Shown: positions 45,333-57,900 of the stretch, in pieces
Position numbering within the stretch: the first letter of the stretch is position 1
Layout of the letters: each line of letters opens with the position of its first letter
From: Whalleya microplaca
Lineage: Eukaryota; Ascomycota; Sordariomycetes; Xylariales; Xylariaceae
Length of the DNA: 64,000 nucleotides
Assembly: GCA_022497155.1 (NCBI GenBank)
Contig: MU385757.1
Span: 186,001 to 250,000 of the forward strand
Direction: 5' to 3'
Position numbers and translations under genes: made by a program
The notes under the pieces: model-generated
What the model saw: only the letters and a program-made list of their open reading frames with translations
Told to the model about the DNA's origin: nothing
Databases searched by the model: none

Positions 45333-46410
45333 AGCGACGTCGTATACTGTAAATCTAGGGAAATTGCCTCACTACACGCTGTTGCCTGCTCACGTTCTTG
45401 TCTTACGACGCTGTCAGCTGTCGTATCATCTAGTAACTGGCTTAGCAGGTTTGTCAGGGAAGGAGATGGCCGGTGCCTTTCCAAGAATGCATTGAGGGTG
45501 AAAGATGAAAGTGCAGAAAGTAAGTAGTATGTATATTCTAGCTGCACGTATCTCGTCAGAAGGACGGACTCAATCAATTCAGGTCGACGGCTTTTATTAT
45601 GTATTACAAGAGACAAGACGAGTGGCATTCTAGGACTGCCGGCGCCAAAGCACCCTGAATTAGTTTTTATCGCGGCCTATTATAGAACTGGCGGTCAGCT
45701 TTTTGGGTCCTACCGGCGCCTAGAGTGAGTCATTTGTTTTCAGCTCGTGTAAACTTCAAGAAAAGCTGAGACAGTCCAAAGACTGAAAGGGCCGCCACTA
45801 GAGGATAGTTTACCTAACAGTGGTTCATATACCAGATATACTGGTGATGGCTCTACACCAAAAACACGGTTTAACATTCTTAATATGATGTTTCAGTTCC
45901 TGTCAACACATTGAGCTGCATGAGATCACTAGACACGATATCTTCTTTTCGCCTATTAGTCGGATCTCCGCATACTGTTTAGTAAAACCCACCTTATATA
46001 ATGCAAGTCATCTGCCGTTTGCCCGATGTAGCAGTGATATACCTCACTTCAGTGATGCAGAAGCCTCAGAAGCAGACATCTTCATCGAACACAGACTTCC
46101 AATGGCCAATGGACTGAGCGCAAACATTGCATGGCGACATACATCCGATTCGCCGTACACAACATAATGTAAGCACTACTACCCAATTAAACTACTCTTG
46201 AAGCAGGCTCTCTCAGAAGACAACTTGGAGGGCATATTGATCTCATTCTAGAACCCAATAGTGATATATTGCAGTTCCTGGATCTCATTATGACGAAGAG
46301 TATTGGGGCAATTGTCTGAAATTCGGCCGACCTACATAATCACAAATCGCCCCCAACCAAGATTTGCGCCGTAGATAGTCCTATACTCTTCACAACCCTT
46401 GTGCTAGCTA
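45333..46410. other. Intergenic region
   Basis: A 1.1 kb gap. The left 300 bases (to 45628) may contain an upstream exon of the kinase gene. The rest shows no gene. Confidence 0.4.
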
Positions 46411-46781
46411 ATGAAAAACATAACCAACTACATTTCCAAGATGTTCTTTCGGCCCTCCCGCTCGTTTGAATCTAAGGAGCATGGTCCTCGAAGCTCACGT
46501 TCTGATTCAGCTCCAAGCTCAAGAAGAACGTCAAGTACTAGCAATTCCGACGGCATGAAACCCCAATCTATCTCAGGTTCTCGGATTGATGGGAGAAAGC
46601 TGGAGAGACTACTGAACCAGAAGTTTGGCTACGATTACGAATTGCGGGTTAGTTGACACTACATAGGTACTACTTCGGCTGCGCTATGCCAATTAACCAC
46701 ACTACTCAGATGAGATCGAACAATTACGAATTATATGCTGCGGAAAAATTGACCAAGGAGGAACTCATAGGTTGTGTTTGA
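46411..46781 (+). CDS. Small Ser/Arg-rich protein of unknown function
   Basis: Exons 46411-46647 and 46710-46781 give 102 residues in phase. The first third is basic and the middle is Ser/Arg-rich (SSRSDSAPSSRRTSSTSNSD). The C-terminal 45 residues look folded: LERLLNQKFGYDYELR, then after the splice MRSNNYELYAAEKLTKEEL. A further donor-like GGTTGTGT near the stop leaves room for another exon. I do not recognise the family. Its size and layout resemble the other small gene at 42710. Confidence 0.5.
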
Positions 46782-47860
46782 TTGTCAAATTTATCAGGCG
46801 TGCTGGTGTTTAGAGGTCTTTTTTTTCTTTTTTGGGCGAATTCTACAATAGTAATGTTTTAATCAGGCTGCGTAATACTGGATTGTATGACGCTGGAGAT
46901 GTTACATCACCAGAGTTGGATTTTTGATATGCTGGGGGTATATGATAAATGACTGAGATATGACAAGGTTGAGTCGGACGAGTTGCTCATATTCCCCTTA
47001 GTCGTTATGAATCTAGACATTCTTCTCTAGCGTGCTGAAAACACCAACGCCACATTCTTCTATGCAGGACTCGAGTTACTAATGACGTGTTAGTAGTTGC
47101 CTAGATGTACTCCATTTCGGTGTGCCAAATCTACACTTTCGTAGCGCTATACTTCGCGACCATGATTGGCCTTGTTATGGATGCACGACATAATCTCCGG
47201 CACATCTGCTTCCGTAGTCTCTGCGGGGTGGCTAGAAAGCTCATGTCATGATATCAATAACAATTCATGCTTATCCTGCTGAAGCGGTCTTGCAGCAAGC
47301 TGGAAAGTCGGCACCGCGCAATTCCCGCATGCGACCTGACTATCTATGATCTTAGAAGAAGCTTCTCGAATATTACCAGCTATTTACTATCAGATATCAG
47401 GTGCTCGTAGCTAGGTTCGTCTAAAGCTACGGGATGTTTGAGTTTGTTAGGTTACACGACGGTATCAACCTCCACTTATACACCAGTCATAGCCTCTTCG
47501 GCTCGCAAGGCACACTAGAAAACCGGCACCGAAGACGACGATAGCTTGCAGTAGTTCCCAATCCTGTGTTGAGATTATACAGATAACATGTCTTACTATG
47601 CACAATCGATCACATTTAGTCTCCGATGGTATCCAGCCTTGTCGCAGAAAACGCAGACATTAAGCTTTACCAGCTAACTGATAGACAGCCTGCATCTGCT
47701 TAGTCTAATGTATATGTGCACAGCCCCTCATGAGGCTTTTTCGTACGGAACGTTCCCTATAGCCCCGATTCTTCACGTATGCCATATTCCCATGCCTAAG
47801 GCGCCACACAACGCAGTCCCTCTCCCTTTCCCCACTCCCCGCATCGCCCCAGAAACTCAC
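46782..47860. other. Intergenic region
   Basis: A 1.1 kb mixed-composition gap with no gene that I can support. Confidence 0.45.
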
Positions 47861-49302
47861 TCACTCCTCCTCACCGAACTTGATCTTCAGCACTTCGGCT
47901 GAGACCATGCGCCCGGTGGCGTTCGCGAACTCCGCCTGCAGGTATAGCCACTTGTCAGCGCGATAGCGCGCCTCGAGCGTCGCGAGGATCTGGCAGTCGT
48001 AGGCGCTCCAGAAGCGGTCAGGCTCTAGCGTCTTCTGCGCCGGGTACATGCTGCTGAGAATGTTGAGGTACAGGTGTTCCTTCTGCGCCTGCTGCTCGAT
48101 CGCCGGGTCTGCCTCTGGGTCGCTTGGCTCGCTGGATGCTCTGTCGACGACGGAAGAGGACGATGACGAGGAGGAAGAGGAGGAAGAGCTGGGAAGTTCG
48201 ATGATGACTTGCTTTCTGGGCTTGCGCTTCTTGCTCTTCTTGAACTTGGGTCTGGGCTTGGGGTCGGGGTCGGGGTCGGGGTTGGGATCGGTAGCCTTGC
48301 TCTTGCGTCTGTCGGTCGAGGGATTCTCTTTGCGCTGGGACTTGCTGCTCTCTCTGGACTTGGACTTCGACTCAGGTGGCGAGCGTGACTTTTCTTTGCC
48401 CTCAGACTTGGTTGAGGACAGAGACTTCTTGCCTTTGTCTTTGCCTCTCTCCTTAGATTTTGTCGTGGACGGGGACTTCTTGTTCTTGGCTTTTGCAACG
48501 CCATTGTCCTCGTCATCGCCTTTGTTATCTCCATCATCATCGCTGCTAGATGCCTTCAGGCGATGGTATCTCTCTTGTCGCTTAACATCTTCTTCGTACA
48601 GATTGCCGATAGTCTCAATCGAGAGTCCGCCCTGGCTAGCCATAGCCACCAGCTCCCTGAAGCGTAGTTGGGTCTCTCTCTTGCCGCGCTGAATTACACC
48701 ACCAATTTCACCCCACCTAGGTTCAATGTTAGCAGATGTAGATACATACAAACTCTAGAACCATGGGGCTCAAAGCAATATGGTCTTTGGCTAGAATGGA
48801 AGAAGAGATGTACTCACGAGCAACCCCGGGTTTTTAGCAAGCAGATCATGCCATCGTCATCATTAGACCATGCACTACCGCTGTTTCTGGGATGCATTTC
48901 GGTTCGCTTCTTGATGGTCATCTCCCGTATTTCTCCTACAGCATCTGTGGATTGTGTAGATGTGCCAACTTCTACTCTTGTGGAGTCAACGTCTGCAATG
49001 TATTCTTCGCTGCTGCTCTTAGGACTAATGATCCGAACCGTCTGCTTGCGCTTTTCACCCTTCTCTGGAGATCCGTTCTCATGGCCCTCCAAGTTATCTC
49101 TACGCTTGAGAATACCTTTTAGTGGGGCCTTGATCGTGGTGCTCTTGAGACGGTCTTCCAGCGGAGGCGACTCCTCTAAATGGTGGTTAGGATTGCGTCG
49201 TACTCTGTGCCTCTTATGGCCCTTGTTATCGGGATTGTCAGTTATTGGGAGTCCAAATAAAATATCAGTCATGCTAATCTCCTTTCCTGCCGTCTTAGCC
49301 AT
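47861..49302 (-). CDS. Nuclear protein with a SANT/Myb-like motif and acidic/basic low-complexity middle
   Basis: Exons 49302-48818 and 48716-47861 give 446 residues, joined in phase. Splicing restores a Myb/SANT-like helix set, AWSNDDDGMICLLKTRGCSW followed by GEIGGVIQRGKRETQLRFREL. A long Lys/Ser/Glu-rich region follows, with a DPDPDP run, a basic KFKKSKKRKPRKQ nuclear-signal-like stretch and a poly-Ser run. The C terminus (FWSAYDCQILATLEARYRAD) looks like a second degenerate SANT repeat. A chromatin or DNA-binding role is likely, but no named orthologue is evident. Confidence 0.75.
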
Positions 49303-49794
49303 GGTAAAGTAATCGAGTCGAAAGTAATAAGGGAGATAAAGATCTGAGTGGCATGACAAGTCTCGATGAATTGCTTGCAAAGCTGGAGTAAGGGCAATCG
49401 GGTTTGATGGAGGAGTGATGAATATGCAAGGAAGATGGTGGTGAATGATGTGTGAAAAAAGGAAATCACGATGTTCGTAAGGCGAGAAATATGCTAGACG
49501 GGGAAAATAGTGGTGGGATCAGAAGTTTGCACGTACCTGTTAGACGCTTTGCATCGTGACCGAAAATTATTAATTGGGTAAATCGTCAAGGTGATTGATA
49601 TCGATGTGCACGACAACGTCTGGGGTAGGCAAGCACAGGGAAAGCGGGAAAAATCCAGGTGACTTACATGGTGGTAGCGCAGCAACAGAGTTGACACTAC
49701 ATTGAAAGGTACCATATACTCTGGGGTTTTCAATTCTATCATTCCGTCCTAAGAACAAGTGACCATCTAGTCCAATAATTTCCACGGTCTTCCA
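49303..49794. other. Spacer
   Basis: Promoter side of the SANT-like gene and 3' side of the dehydrogenase gene. Short frames here have no coding features. Confidence 0.4.
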
Positions 49795-51367
49795 TCATAA
49801 TTTACTCCTTAAACTAGGCCTCCATTTCGCATATGGATGCTCTTCTGACCCAGGCACTAGGTGGTCAACAGCACCAGTATTCAGCAATCCTGGGTGAACT
49901 TGATCAAGGCTAGTGATCCCACACTGTTGCATTGTTGTCTCGAGTTCATCCGTCAAAACTTTCAAAGTTAGTGAATGATCTTATTTTGGAATGGTGACCT
50001 TCCGTTGACTCACTGTTGACGAATTGCTGAATCCCTTCTTTCCCATAGTTCAAAGCAAATAAGAACCCGCGACCAATACCAACAGCCTTGGCACCCAGGC
50101 ATAAAGCCTTGAAGATGTCTGTCCCTCTTCTTATACCGCCATCGATGTATACCTCCATCTTGTCAAAGACCTGGGGACAGCATTTTTGTAACTCAAGAAG
50201 CACTAGTATCGTTGCTGGAGCAGTGTCGAGACTCCTGCCCCCGTGGTTGGTGAGATATATAGCATCGACACCAACTTCCATTGCCCTTATGGCATCCATC
50301 GACGTCTGTATCCCCTTCAACACAATTGGCAGTCCAGGGACCTGCTTCCGTAACCAAGCAACATCATCCCATGTCATAGAAGCATCAATGAAGTTGCCCA
50401 TGATACGACCTAGCGACCCACCCTTCTTATCATTCTTGGCCTGTTGCCCCGACATGGGCAACTTCAGGCTCTCATCAGCCCTGAGACGCTCATCTGCCTC
50501 CCTCTTGCCAATGACTGGGGCATCAATTGTCAAGAAGATGGCTTTGACCCCGCGCTTCTTCACTATACGAAGTAGCTTCTCTGACTTCGTGCGGTCCTTG
50601 TCGACATACAACTGGAAGAAAACGGGAATATTCGAACCATCGGCACTCTTGTCCTCTTCGACTGCATCCATTACCTCGGGAAGTGGGAAGGAACAGCTTG
50701 TGGATACGCACTGCGGGATACCAAGACTCTGACACCCACGACCCAACTCGCGCTCTCCCTCAGGATGTATCAGCTTACCCATGGACGTGGGGGCGCAAAA
50801 TATCGGCGTCGTGATGCGATGGCCCAGCATCTTTGTGCTGACATCTACCCTGCTGACATCCCGCAGCACCCTCGGCCGCAGGCTGATATCTTCATAAACA
50901 GAGCCATTCCGGCCCTTGGTCAGGCAATCCGTGGCAGCCGAGGATACAAACGCCCAAGCCTTAGGCGAGAGGCTCGCTTCGGCCGCTAGCTCGAAGTCCC
51001 GCGCGTTGATCAGACTGTCCAAGGGCGGCTTGGTGTTGCTTGTCCGGGGCGGAGCGGCCTCCCGGGTTGATGGTGGCTTGGCCCATTCCTCTGTGATCGT
51101 GGCCTGGTCTAGGACCCCAATCTTACTCGATGGCGGTAGCGAATTCTTAATCAAAGACATCGAGTGGACCTCCGTGTATGCAGCTGTTGCGTCGCGGCCC
51201 GCGTATCGGAGGAGGATGCCGGCGCCCCCGGGATGCTCGGGTGCGAACTGGCTAAGGTCGTAGACGAAGTTGTCGACGACGAGCCAGAGGTCCTCGAGTG
51301 ATTGATGTCGTGATATCTCGTCCACGCTTACTAATCGTGTACTAGTTTCAAACTGCTCTTCACTCAT
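49795..51367 (-). CDS. Cytochrome b5-containing FMN-dependent alpha-hydroxyacid dehydrogenase (L-lactate dehydrogenase, CYB2-like)
   Basis: Exons 51367-50014 and 49958-49795 give 505 residues in phase. The N-terminal cytochrome b5 domain has both heme ligands, His45 in PEHPGG and His68 in YTEVHS. The FMN barrel has CAPTSMGKLIHPEGE, FFQLYVDKDR, LTIDAPVIGKRE, LKGIQTSMDA, the active-site loop LTNHGGRSLD and IDGGIRRGTDIFKALCLGA. The usual loop reads NHGGRQLD, so Gln is Ser here. The second exon supplies the conserved C-terminal ILTDELETTMQQCG. Yeast Cyb2 oxidises L-lactate to pyruvate and passes electrons to cytochrome c. No clear mitochondrial presequence is present, so a cytosolic form or a different hydroxyacid substrate is possible. 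Confidence 0.92.
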
Positions 51368-51955
51368 CTTTCTCAAAGCTCCCTGTCTAAAATACCTTCA
51401 CCTAACGCTCTTCGAGGTGGTAACTGTGTTCAATGTCCTCGCTAGTTCATCGGGATAGTGTCCTGACTTCTCTCTACTTAATTCTCCAACACGAAATCGA
51501 CTAGATATATCGATATATATGATACAGAAGCACTTCTCTGTCAATTGTACCGTATAACTAGCCAGTAGCTAAGTTGCCGGCTGGATGTTGTTTGAGTCGG
51601 CGGAGCAAACGCCGAGACGTGGGGAATGTTAACACGGCGACTCGCTACCGGTTTCCCCATCACCTTCCAGAAACAGTCCCTAGAATACAATTATGCTGCC
51701 CCGTATGCGGACTTCTCTCCGGCTCGCACATCGTATCCTTCCACGCATGTGCCCTATCATAAACAGATTCCCAACATCTGTGGCGCGTCATAAATGACCT
51801 TTAAACACCATCACGCATACACCACCTCGCAATCGGACACATGGCCGAGACTGACTCACCCAGCCTCCATCATCACTAACCTGGGATGCACCCAACCATC
51901 CCGTAACCCAATTAACTCCATACGCAGCCCATATGCAACCTGCCTCCCGCTGGCC
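51368..51955. other. Intergenic region
   Basis: Promoter of the dehydrogenase gene and 3' region of the DUF4202 gene. No other feature is seen. Confidence 0.4.
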
Positions 51956-52863
51956 TCAACCCGCCAGCGCCTTGCCAATCAACTCCGTAGCCCTGGGACT
52001 GAGCCCCTGCATCCCCAGCGCGAGCTCCCTGCCCGGCGGACTCATCTTCGCCCAGGTCTTGCGCAGGATATCCACGACCTTGGCCTCGTCGACGTCGCCC
52101 TTGCGCTCGAAGTCGTCGAACTGGTCGTCCAGGAACACGAGGCACGCCACGTCCTCCAGTACCTGCGTCTCGGCGTCCGCGCGCAGGTTCTCCTTGCGCA
52201 CCAGCGCCGCGATGCGCTCGAGGTCTGCGGCGGGTAATGGTGGGTCGATGGTGCTGGAGGAGGGAGAGGAGGAGAGCAGGGTGGTGAGTTGGGTCGCCGC
52301 GACCGATTTCTGCTTCGTGCGCCAGCTTAAGTAGCCCGCGCGCGTCATGGGGTAGGTTGAGCGCGGGATCTCCCATCTGTAAGAGGTAAGTAGATGTAGA
52401 TAAATGGATGTGCGATGGTCGATAAGCAAGTGAGTAAATGAAGTGGATGAGTATATGGGCATAAAACAAATGAGATGGCTTCTCAAGTCCATCCACTTGC
52501 TCATCCACCATGAATGAATATTGCGAACATATAGCTCAGCAAGTAGAACGAGAACCATAGAAGCCATGTCGTCCCATCTCATCTCATCCCAACACTTCAC
52601 ATCGCACCATGAACCAAGCAAGTGGTCCCAAAACGCACGCACCTTCTGAAATGCTGTGCCCTACAAGCAAGTTGCAAAGCCGGCGACGCATCCGGACACC
52701 TCTTCGCAAGCCAGCGCGTCATCTTCCGCGCATAGTGCAACTCGTACGGGATCGTGCCCGTGCCATCCTCCCTAGGGATCGTCTTGGGATCCTCTGCGTG
52801 GGCCTCGTCAATGAGCTTCAGCGCCGCGGCGAAATTCGCTGGTAATTCCGGGAAAGATTCCAT
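51956..52863 (-). CDS. DUF4202 family protein
   Basis: Exons 52863-52643 and 52376-51956 give 213 residues, the usual size of this family. Conserved blocks are LKLIDEAHAEDP, IPYELHYARKMTRWLAKRCP, LQLACRAQHFRRWEIPRSTY (restored by the splice), GYLSWRTKQK and ETQVLEDVACLVFLDDQFDDF. The His and Asp positions recall metal-dependent HD-like folds, but the biochemical role is not established. No targeting signal is seen. Confidence 0.92.
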
Positions 52864-53583
52864 TTTTTATGACCTGAGGCTTTTAAGTATATATCGTGGT
52901 GTCCTGCGTGTTCACCTATGTAACCTTCTTGCCTTTGCAGAGTGGAACATTAAAGTAATGAATATTTCTATTTAGACTGGCTGGATGCATCTAATTGATG
53001 TCATGAAGGTTCCGCGCGATCTTGATCCATTGCGCTTAGGTTAGGCTAGTGGGGTTCCCGCTGGAGTGAGAGTGCGCAACCCTATCACAGTGAGCCTATT
53101 ACTGAACCAAATTCTAGGTTTAGTCGCTATGGCTGAGCACATATATACACAATTAGAAGAATATATGTAGTGGTAGTCCTGTATCTTGTGCTTCCAAAAT
53201 TCATTTGGTACAAAATTAAAGAATTGGTATTCAGAGTTGAGGATGAGCATATACAAGATATCCAAACCAAGGCCACATTAGCTACTTAAGTATGAGAACA
53301 CCCAAGTCCATAGATGCATAGCCTTAATTCCATCAATGTAGATATATCATCAACATTACTTCCTGCCAACGATATGTAGCGAGTGACTGTAAACATAGTG
53401 ACCGCACCCTCCGTTTTTAATGATCCATCCAAAACAACAGGTATCATATAATCAGATCGCCGCAACGCCCGAACTCGGTAACATCATGCGCAATATATAC
53501 AATCTTCGTCAATTCATATTTCCACCGTGGCTAATCGCGTTTGATAAAGTCCAGAGATATAATCAACATGTGAGATGGCCTGA
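52864..53583. other. AT-rich spacer
   Basis: A 720-base AT-rich gap without a supported gene. Confidence 0.45.
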
Positions 53584-54964
53584 TCAAGTCCCAGGATAGG
53601 GACGATACCCCTGGTACTGCTGCGGCAGCGGCGGGCTAAACTGAGAATAACGGCCCTCAGGAGGTGGTGTCGGGTTCGAAACCCATGTGTAGGTTACTTC
53701 TTCGGGGTTCTGCGGGCTTATTGGCGAGACGATATCGTCGTTTGGCTTTGGAGACACGGGTGAGAACGTGGTTGGTTCAACGGGACCCTGGGGCTCACTA
53801 GGCACGGCAACAGGATCAAAGCCCGTCACTGGATAGCCTGGTGATTGCTCAGGATAAGCTGAATGTTCCTGGGAATAGGTTGGATGTTCCTGGGGATAGG
53901 CTGGAGCTTGTTGTGGGTGTGCTTCTACCATTTGCGGTGGTAACTCCCCAAAGAAGCTCGAGTTGTAATGCGGTCCTGGAGGTCCAGAGTACACACCAGG
54001 CGGTGCGAAATCTTCTTGGTTAGGAGGCGGAGGCGACTCCTGCGCACGTTTGTTCTTGCGATACCGCAGACAGAAGAAAATTATAGCAGCGATCAGCGCG
54101 AGGCCGGCTACACCGCCAACGGTTCCTCCCGCAATGGCGCCAGCATTAGTCGTCCGCGAACTTTGTGCGCTGGACGATGGGTCGCCGCTTGGAGACGCGG
54201 TGGAGGTCACGCCATTCGAGGTGTCGCTTGCTGCTTCACTGGATGTTGAGGTAAGTTCGGATGAAGCGGTTGACGCGTCGCTCGATAGTCCCCAACCTGG
54301 GGGTGGAGTAGCTACGATGGAACTAGATCCTGTCTCGTCACCGCATTCTAGAAAGTTATAACCGGTCAAGGGATTATAGAATTCTGCTTCGTAGCCAAGT
54401 GTCACACAACGCGGGCGTTCTGGATCCTCACTGTTTCCTGCTTAGTGTAGAGAGCAAAAGGAAGAAAACTAAAACATACCAAAACAGCGTTCTAGAATCC
54501 ACAGACTGAGACGATCTTAATTGTGTCGACTCCAGACATGTTGTCGGTATTTGACAATTGCGTGATTCAAGCTCAGTACAACAGCCTACGAATGGAAATC
54601 GCCGATCCGAGTAACAGTAGCCTTTGCCCTGGCAAGTGATGGCCGACTCTGTTACGAATCAGCAGGGTGATCTAATCATACTAATAGATCCAATATGGTA
54701 TCGCATACCATTGAGGTCGTCAATGGGATAGCCGCACGTCTTCTCTGTAGACTGTCCCTGCATTCTCCGAAGGTCGAGGTTGAACGGCTGCGCCCCGGGC
54801 GCGCTCGTCGGTGTCGGCGTCCATCCTACAGGATCCAAGACGGTCGCACCAGACGTCTTTTTGGCCGGCCCCCAACTCTTTGCATCGTGGGGGCCTTGAA
54901 ACCACCCGGCGTTAGTCCGACCGATCGCATAGCTCAAGGCGACCAGCTTGAGGATGGAGGCCAT
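53584..54964 (-). CDS. Single-pass surface protein with Pro-rich cytoplasmic tail (wall-sensor-like)
   Basis: Exons 54964-54709, 54648-54480 and 54430-53584 give 423 residues in phase. The N terminus is a short signal peptide (MASILKLVALSYAIGRTNA). The ectodomain has about 12 Cys residues (QGKGYCYSDRRFPFVGCCTE, for example), then a Ser/Thr-rich stalk and one membrane span (AIAGGTVGGVAGLALIAAII, near residue 235) followed by a basic stop-transfer RYRKNKR. The tail is Pro/Gln/Tyr-rich with short YPQEHP-like repeats. The layout matches Wsc/Mid2-type wall-stress sensors, but no WSC domain is recognised, so this is an analogy. Confidence 0.8.
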
Positions 54965-57900
54965 GGTGGGTACAATTGACCATCGAGAGCAAAGAACAGA
55001 ATAAATAAAAGGCAAGGGCAGCAGGGGAAGGCAAACGTGCCTCTTTTTAAATCTGCAAGGTGCGGCCACTACTGCCGGGACCGGCTTATGAAACTGCCCA
55101 GTTGAGGCTTCAGCTGAGATAATCCCCGCTCAAGTATATTGCTGATGAGACCCTGAGATTGATTTGCGTAACGTCAGACCGCGGCGAAGCAACCCCAGAT
55201 ATGCACGCCATGATAGTTGTCCGACCATACTACGACCCAGCCTGTCAACAATGGATAATGAGCCATAGCAAACTTCGCGATCCTGACTCCATTCTCGGTC
55301 AAGCAGTGTTCCTCCAGCTTATTGCTTTCTGTTTCTTTTTTATAATAATAGATGGACCCAGAAGTCCAGAGGTCCAGAAGTCCACAAGCTTCGGGATGTT
55401 GGGAAAGTCCGGCTTCTTACTCAATAGGCATCGCAGGAAGAAAATGTTATCCTCGCAAGTAGACGATCAGCGTCTGGGCTAGCCCGGTGTTGGAGGCGTT
55501 GGGCTAATAACCCAACGCTGTCCAGTGCAAGTAATTCACTCGTGGACCCCTCAGTCGCGACGGCGTCAACTGCGTCGTGAGCTGCAAGATCCAACCACTT
55601 GGCTGGCATACTGGATCAAGTGCATCTCCACAAAGTCCACATTGTGGAGGAAGAGAGTATTTTGGGAAGAGCTATCTATCATGACCCGCACCTCAAAAGA
55701 TGGATTGAAGTTTTTTTTGAAAGGCATGATCTACTGGAAATCATTCCTTGGGGTCGTCTAGCAGTTGTCTTACTTATGTCGTCACAACGCAGAGACATTG
55801 AATTGAAGAAAACATGAACCTGGCTGCATGGCTGCCTGGCCAGTGTTTGGTCAGCTGAGTGCCATCTAATGCCAGCTGCATTTGCCGCCCCACTTTGAGT
55901 GATGTCTTTCAAGATGCTTGTCTCAGCTACCCAGGGCTGCCAGGTAAGGTAGGTAGCTAATATAACCGTTAACTCCGCCTAGGAGATATGTAGGTGTTGT
56001 CCTGAGTTATCTTTCAGTGTTACAAACAAACAAACCTCTTTTTATTAGCTTCATTGACACGTCCATCGATCATCACCATAGGTACTTTTTGAACTTACTT
56101 ATTCAAAGGACGTATGAAGTATCAGGTATTTCGATCCACGATACTATGTCCTTCCGCCAGCACTGCAGCGCTTCAGAAAGCATATTTAGTAAGATACTTA
56201 TTGAAGAACTATAACTGACATCTAGCTCAGATGTGTATTATTAGAACAATAGCACACGCTAAGGGATGGGTCGAGCTAGGTAGGCTGCTAGATCGTTTTG
56301 GGCAGTTTCTTCTCCCTAACTCACACTTGTGATCCACCAATCTGTAAGTCTAGTGGCCCGTCCCTTATAGGTCGAGTCCTAGATGAGCAATCTTTAGCGA
56401 ATCACTATCATGAACTTTCTCAAAAAGGAACAATGGTTACCGCAGAAGCTATGCCATTGGAAGAAAGTGGAAAGGCAATAAGCCGTAAAGGGGGCACTAC
56501 ATTAATGACACACTTACTTCGCTAGCTAGAATATCAATCGTGAACATTGATACCAAGCATTATCCATCCATATAATGTCTCTCTACTTGAACAACATACG
56601 TATTTGATGCAGATAACAAACCTCTTATGATTCCAGTTCTGCTACCCAGGACGCAGTGTAAGCTAGACAACGATATCACCTATCAATCTTGACACCATTC
56701 ACAATCCCCATCATTTACCGGATATATAGAAGCCGCTTGGATATTATTTTATTTTATTACATTTGCAATGAGGCCTCACTTTCCGTGTATATTAGGTAAT
56801 GGGTGTTTAGTCTTACACGGTGGCAGGTATTATATATAGTATCGGGCATTTCTATTTGGTACGACATATATCAACATGACGCTTGATTGCTTCCTAATAC
56901 TATCGCCCTTCTAACTTATCCGCGGTGGCTATGAACACGTTATACGCGTAAATTTTAATACTTACGAAGTCTAGAGCTGAATATCTAAAGTAGGTAGTGT
57001 TCCTTTTTAAGTTTGCGCTTAGACATGACTAAGGAAATTTCTGCAACTTGATTTTTATAAGTGACTCGACAACCGAATGTGCTTCTGAAATCCTTTTGGC
57101 AATAAATATTCTAGTAATAGCGAAATATATGAGATAGAGGCTAATATAGCTGGCATCGATGAAGTCGAGTTAGTTGCGGACCCCTGATGCCTGAGATTTC
57201 ACCTTATTAATTTAAGATTTCGTTCCATAATTTGAATGCACAGGTATGTGATACACGCACTTGCAGAGTACAAAGACATCTAGATCGGACTGGGCCCCTC
57301 CGATTGTGGCCGCTCTAGTGGAGTTGGGATCCATTCAATCTTTTCAGCTCGTATACTACACCGGGAAAGTAGTCTACTAGAGAGATATACCTAAGTCAGT
57401 TAACATACAGCATCTAGTTATTACGCTGGCTGTCACAATAAAATCACTCTCAAACTTAGCACGAATGAAGCATAGGCTAGGGCTTTATTTGATTTGATAG
57501 AATGCAGTAGTAAATAGGATACTCTTGGGGAGAACTCCGACAAACCAACCGCGCTACTGACACGAACTAGAAGTCGCTTTCATTTTGGATAACCAGTGCG
57601 TAGCAGTGGAATGAAAGTCAAAGTAGACGTAGTACCTTCCTTATTCACTGGATATCATAAGTTGCCAAGCTATTGCAACAAAGGCGACAGGTTCTGACTT
57701 CTATGGCAAGAAGTTTGACGGGTGGCTTGTGAGAGTAACTACGAGAGACTTAGTGGCTTGACCAAGGATATGTATCTTTCGTATGGACCTTGAATATCAA
57801 CATATAGTCCCGTACATAATGAAAGGAATTTCTTTAGAACGTCATTTCACACAAGGTGTCTTACAATAGCCTTAAAGTGAATCAGTAGTGTAGCTTATAG

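Noticed and set aside
48025..48692. Open frames on both strands within the SANT-like gene
   Set aside because: Shadow frames of the Ser/Asp/Lys-rich region; only the spliced minus-strand frame restores a motif.
55525..55817. Transposase fragment
   Set aside because: Two overlapping frames have charged, helical-looking sequence, but no DDE, HTH or integrase motif can be named, so no mobile element is annotated.
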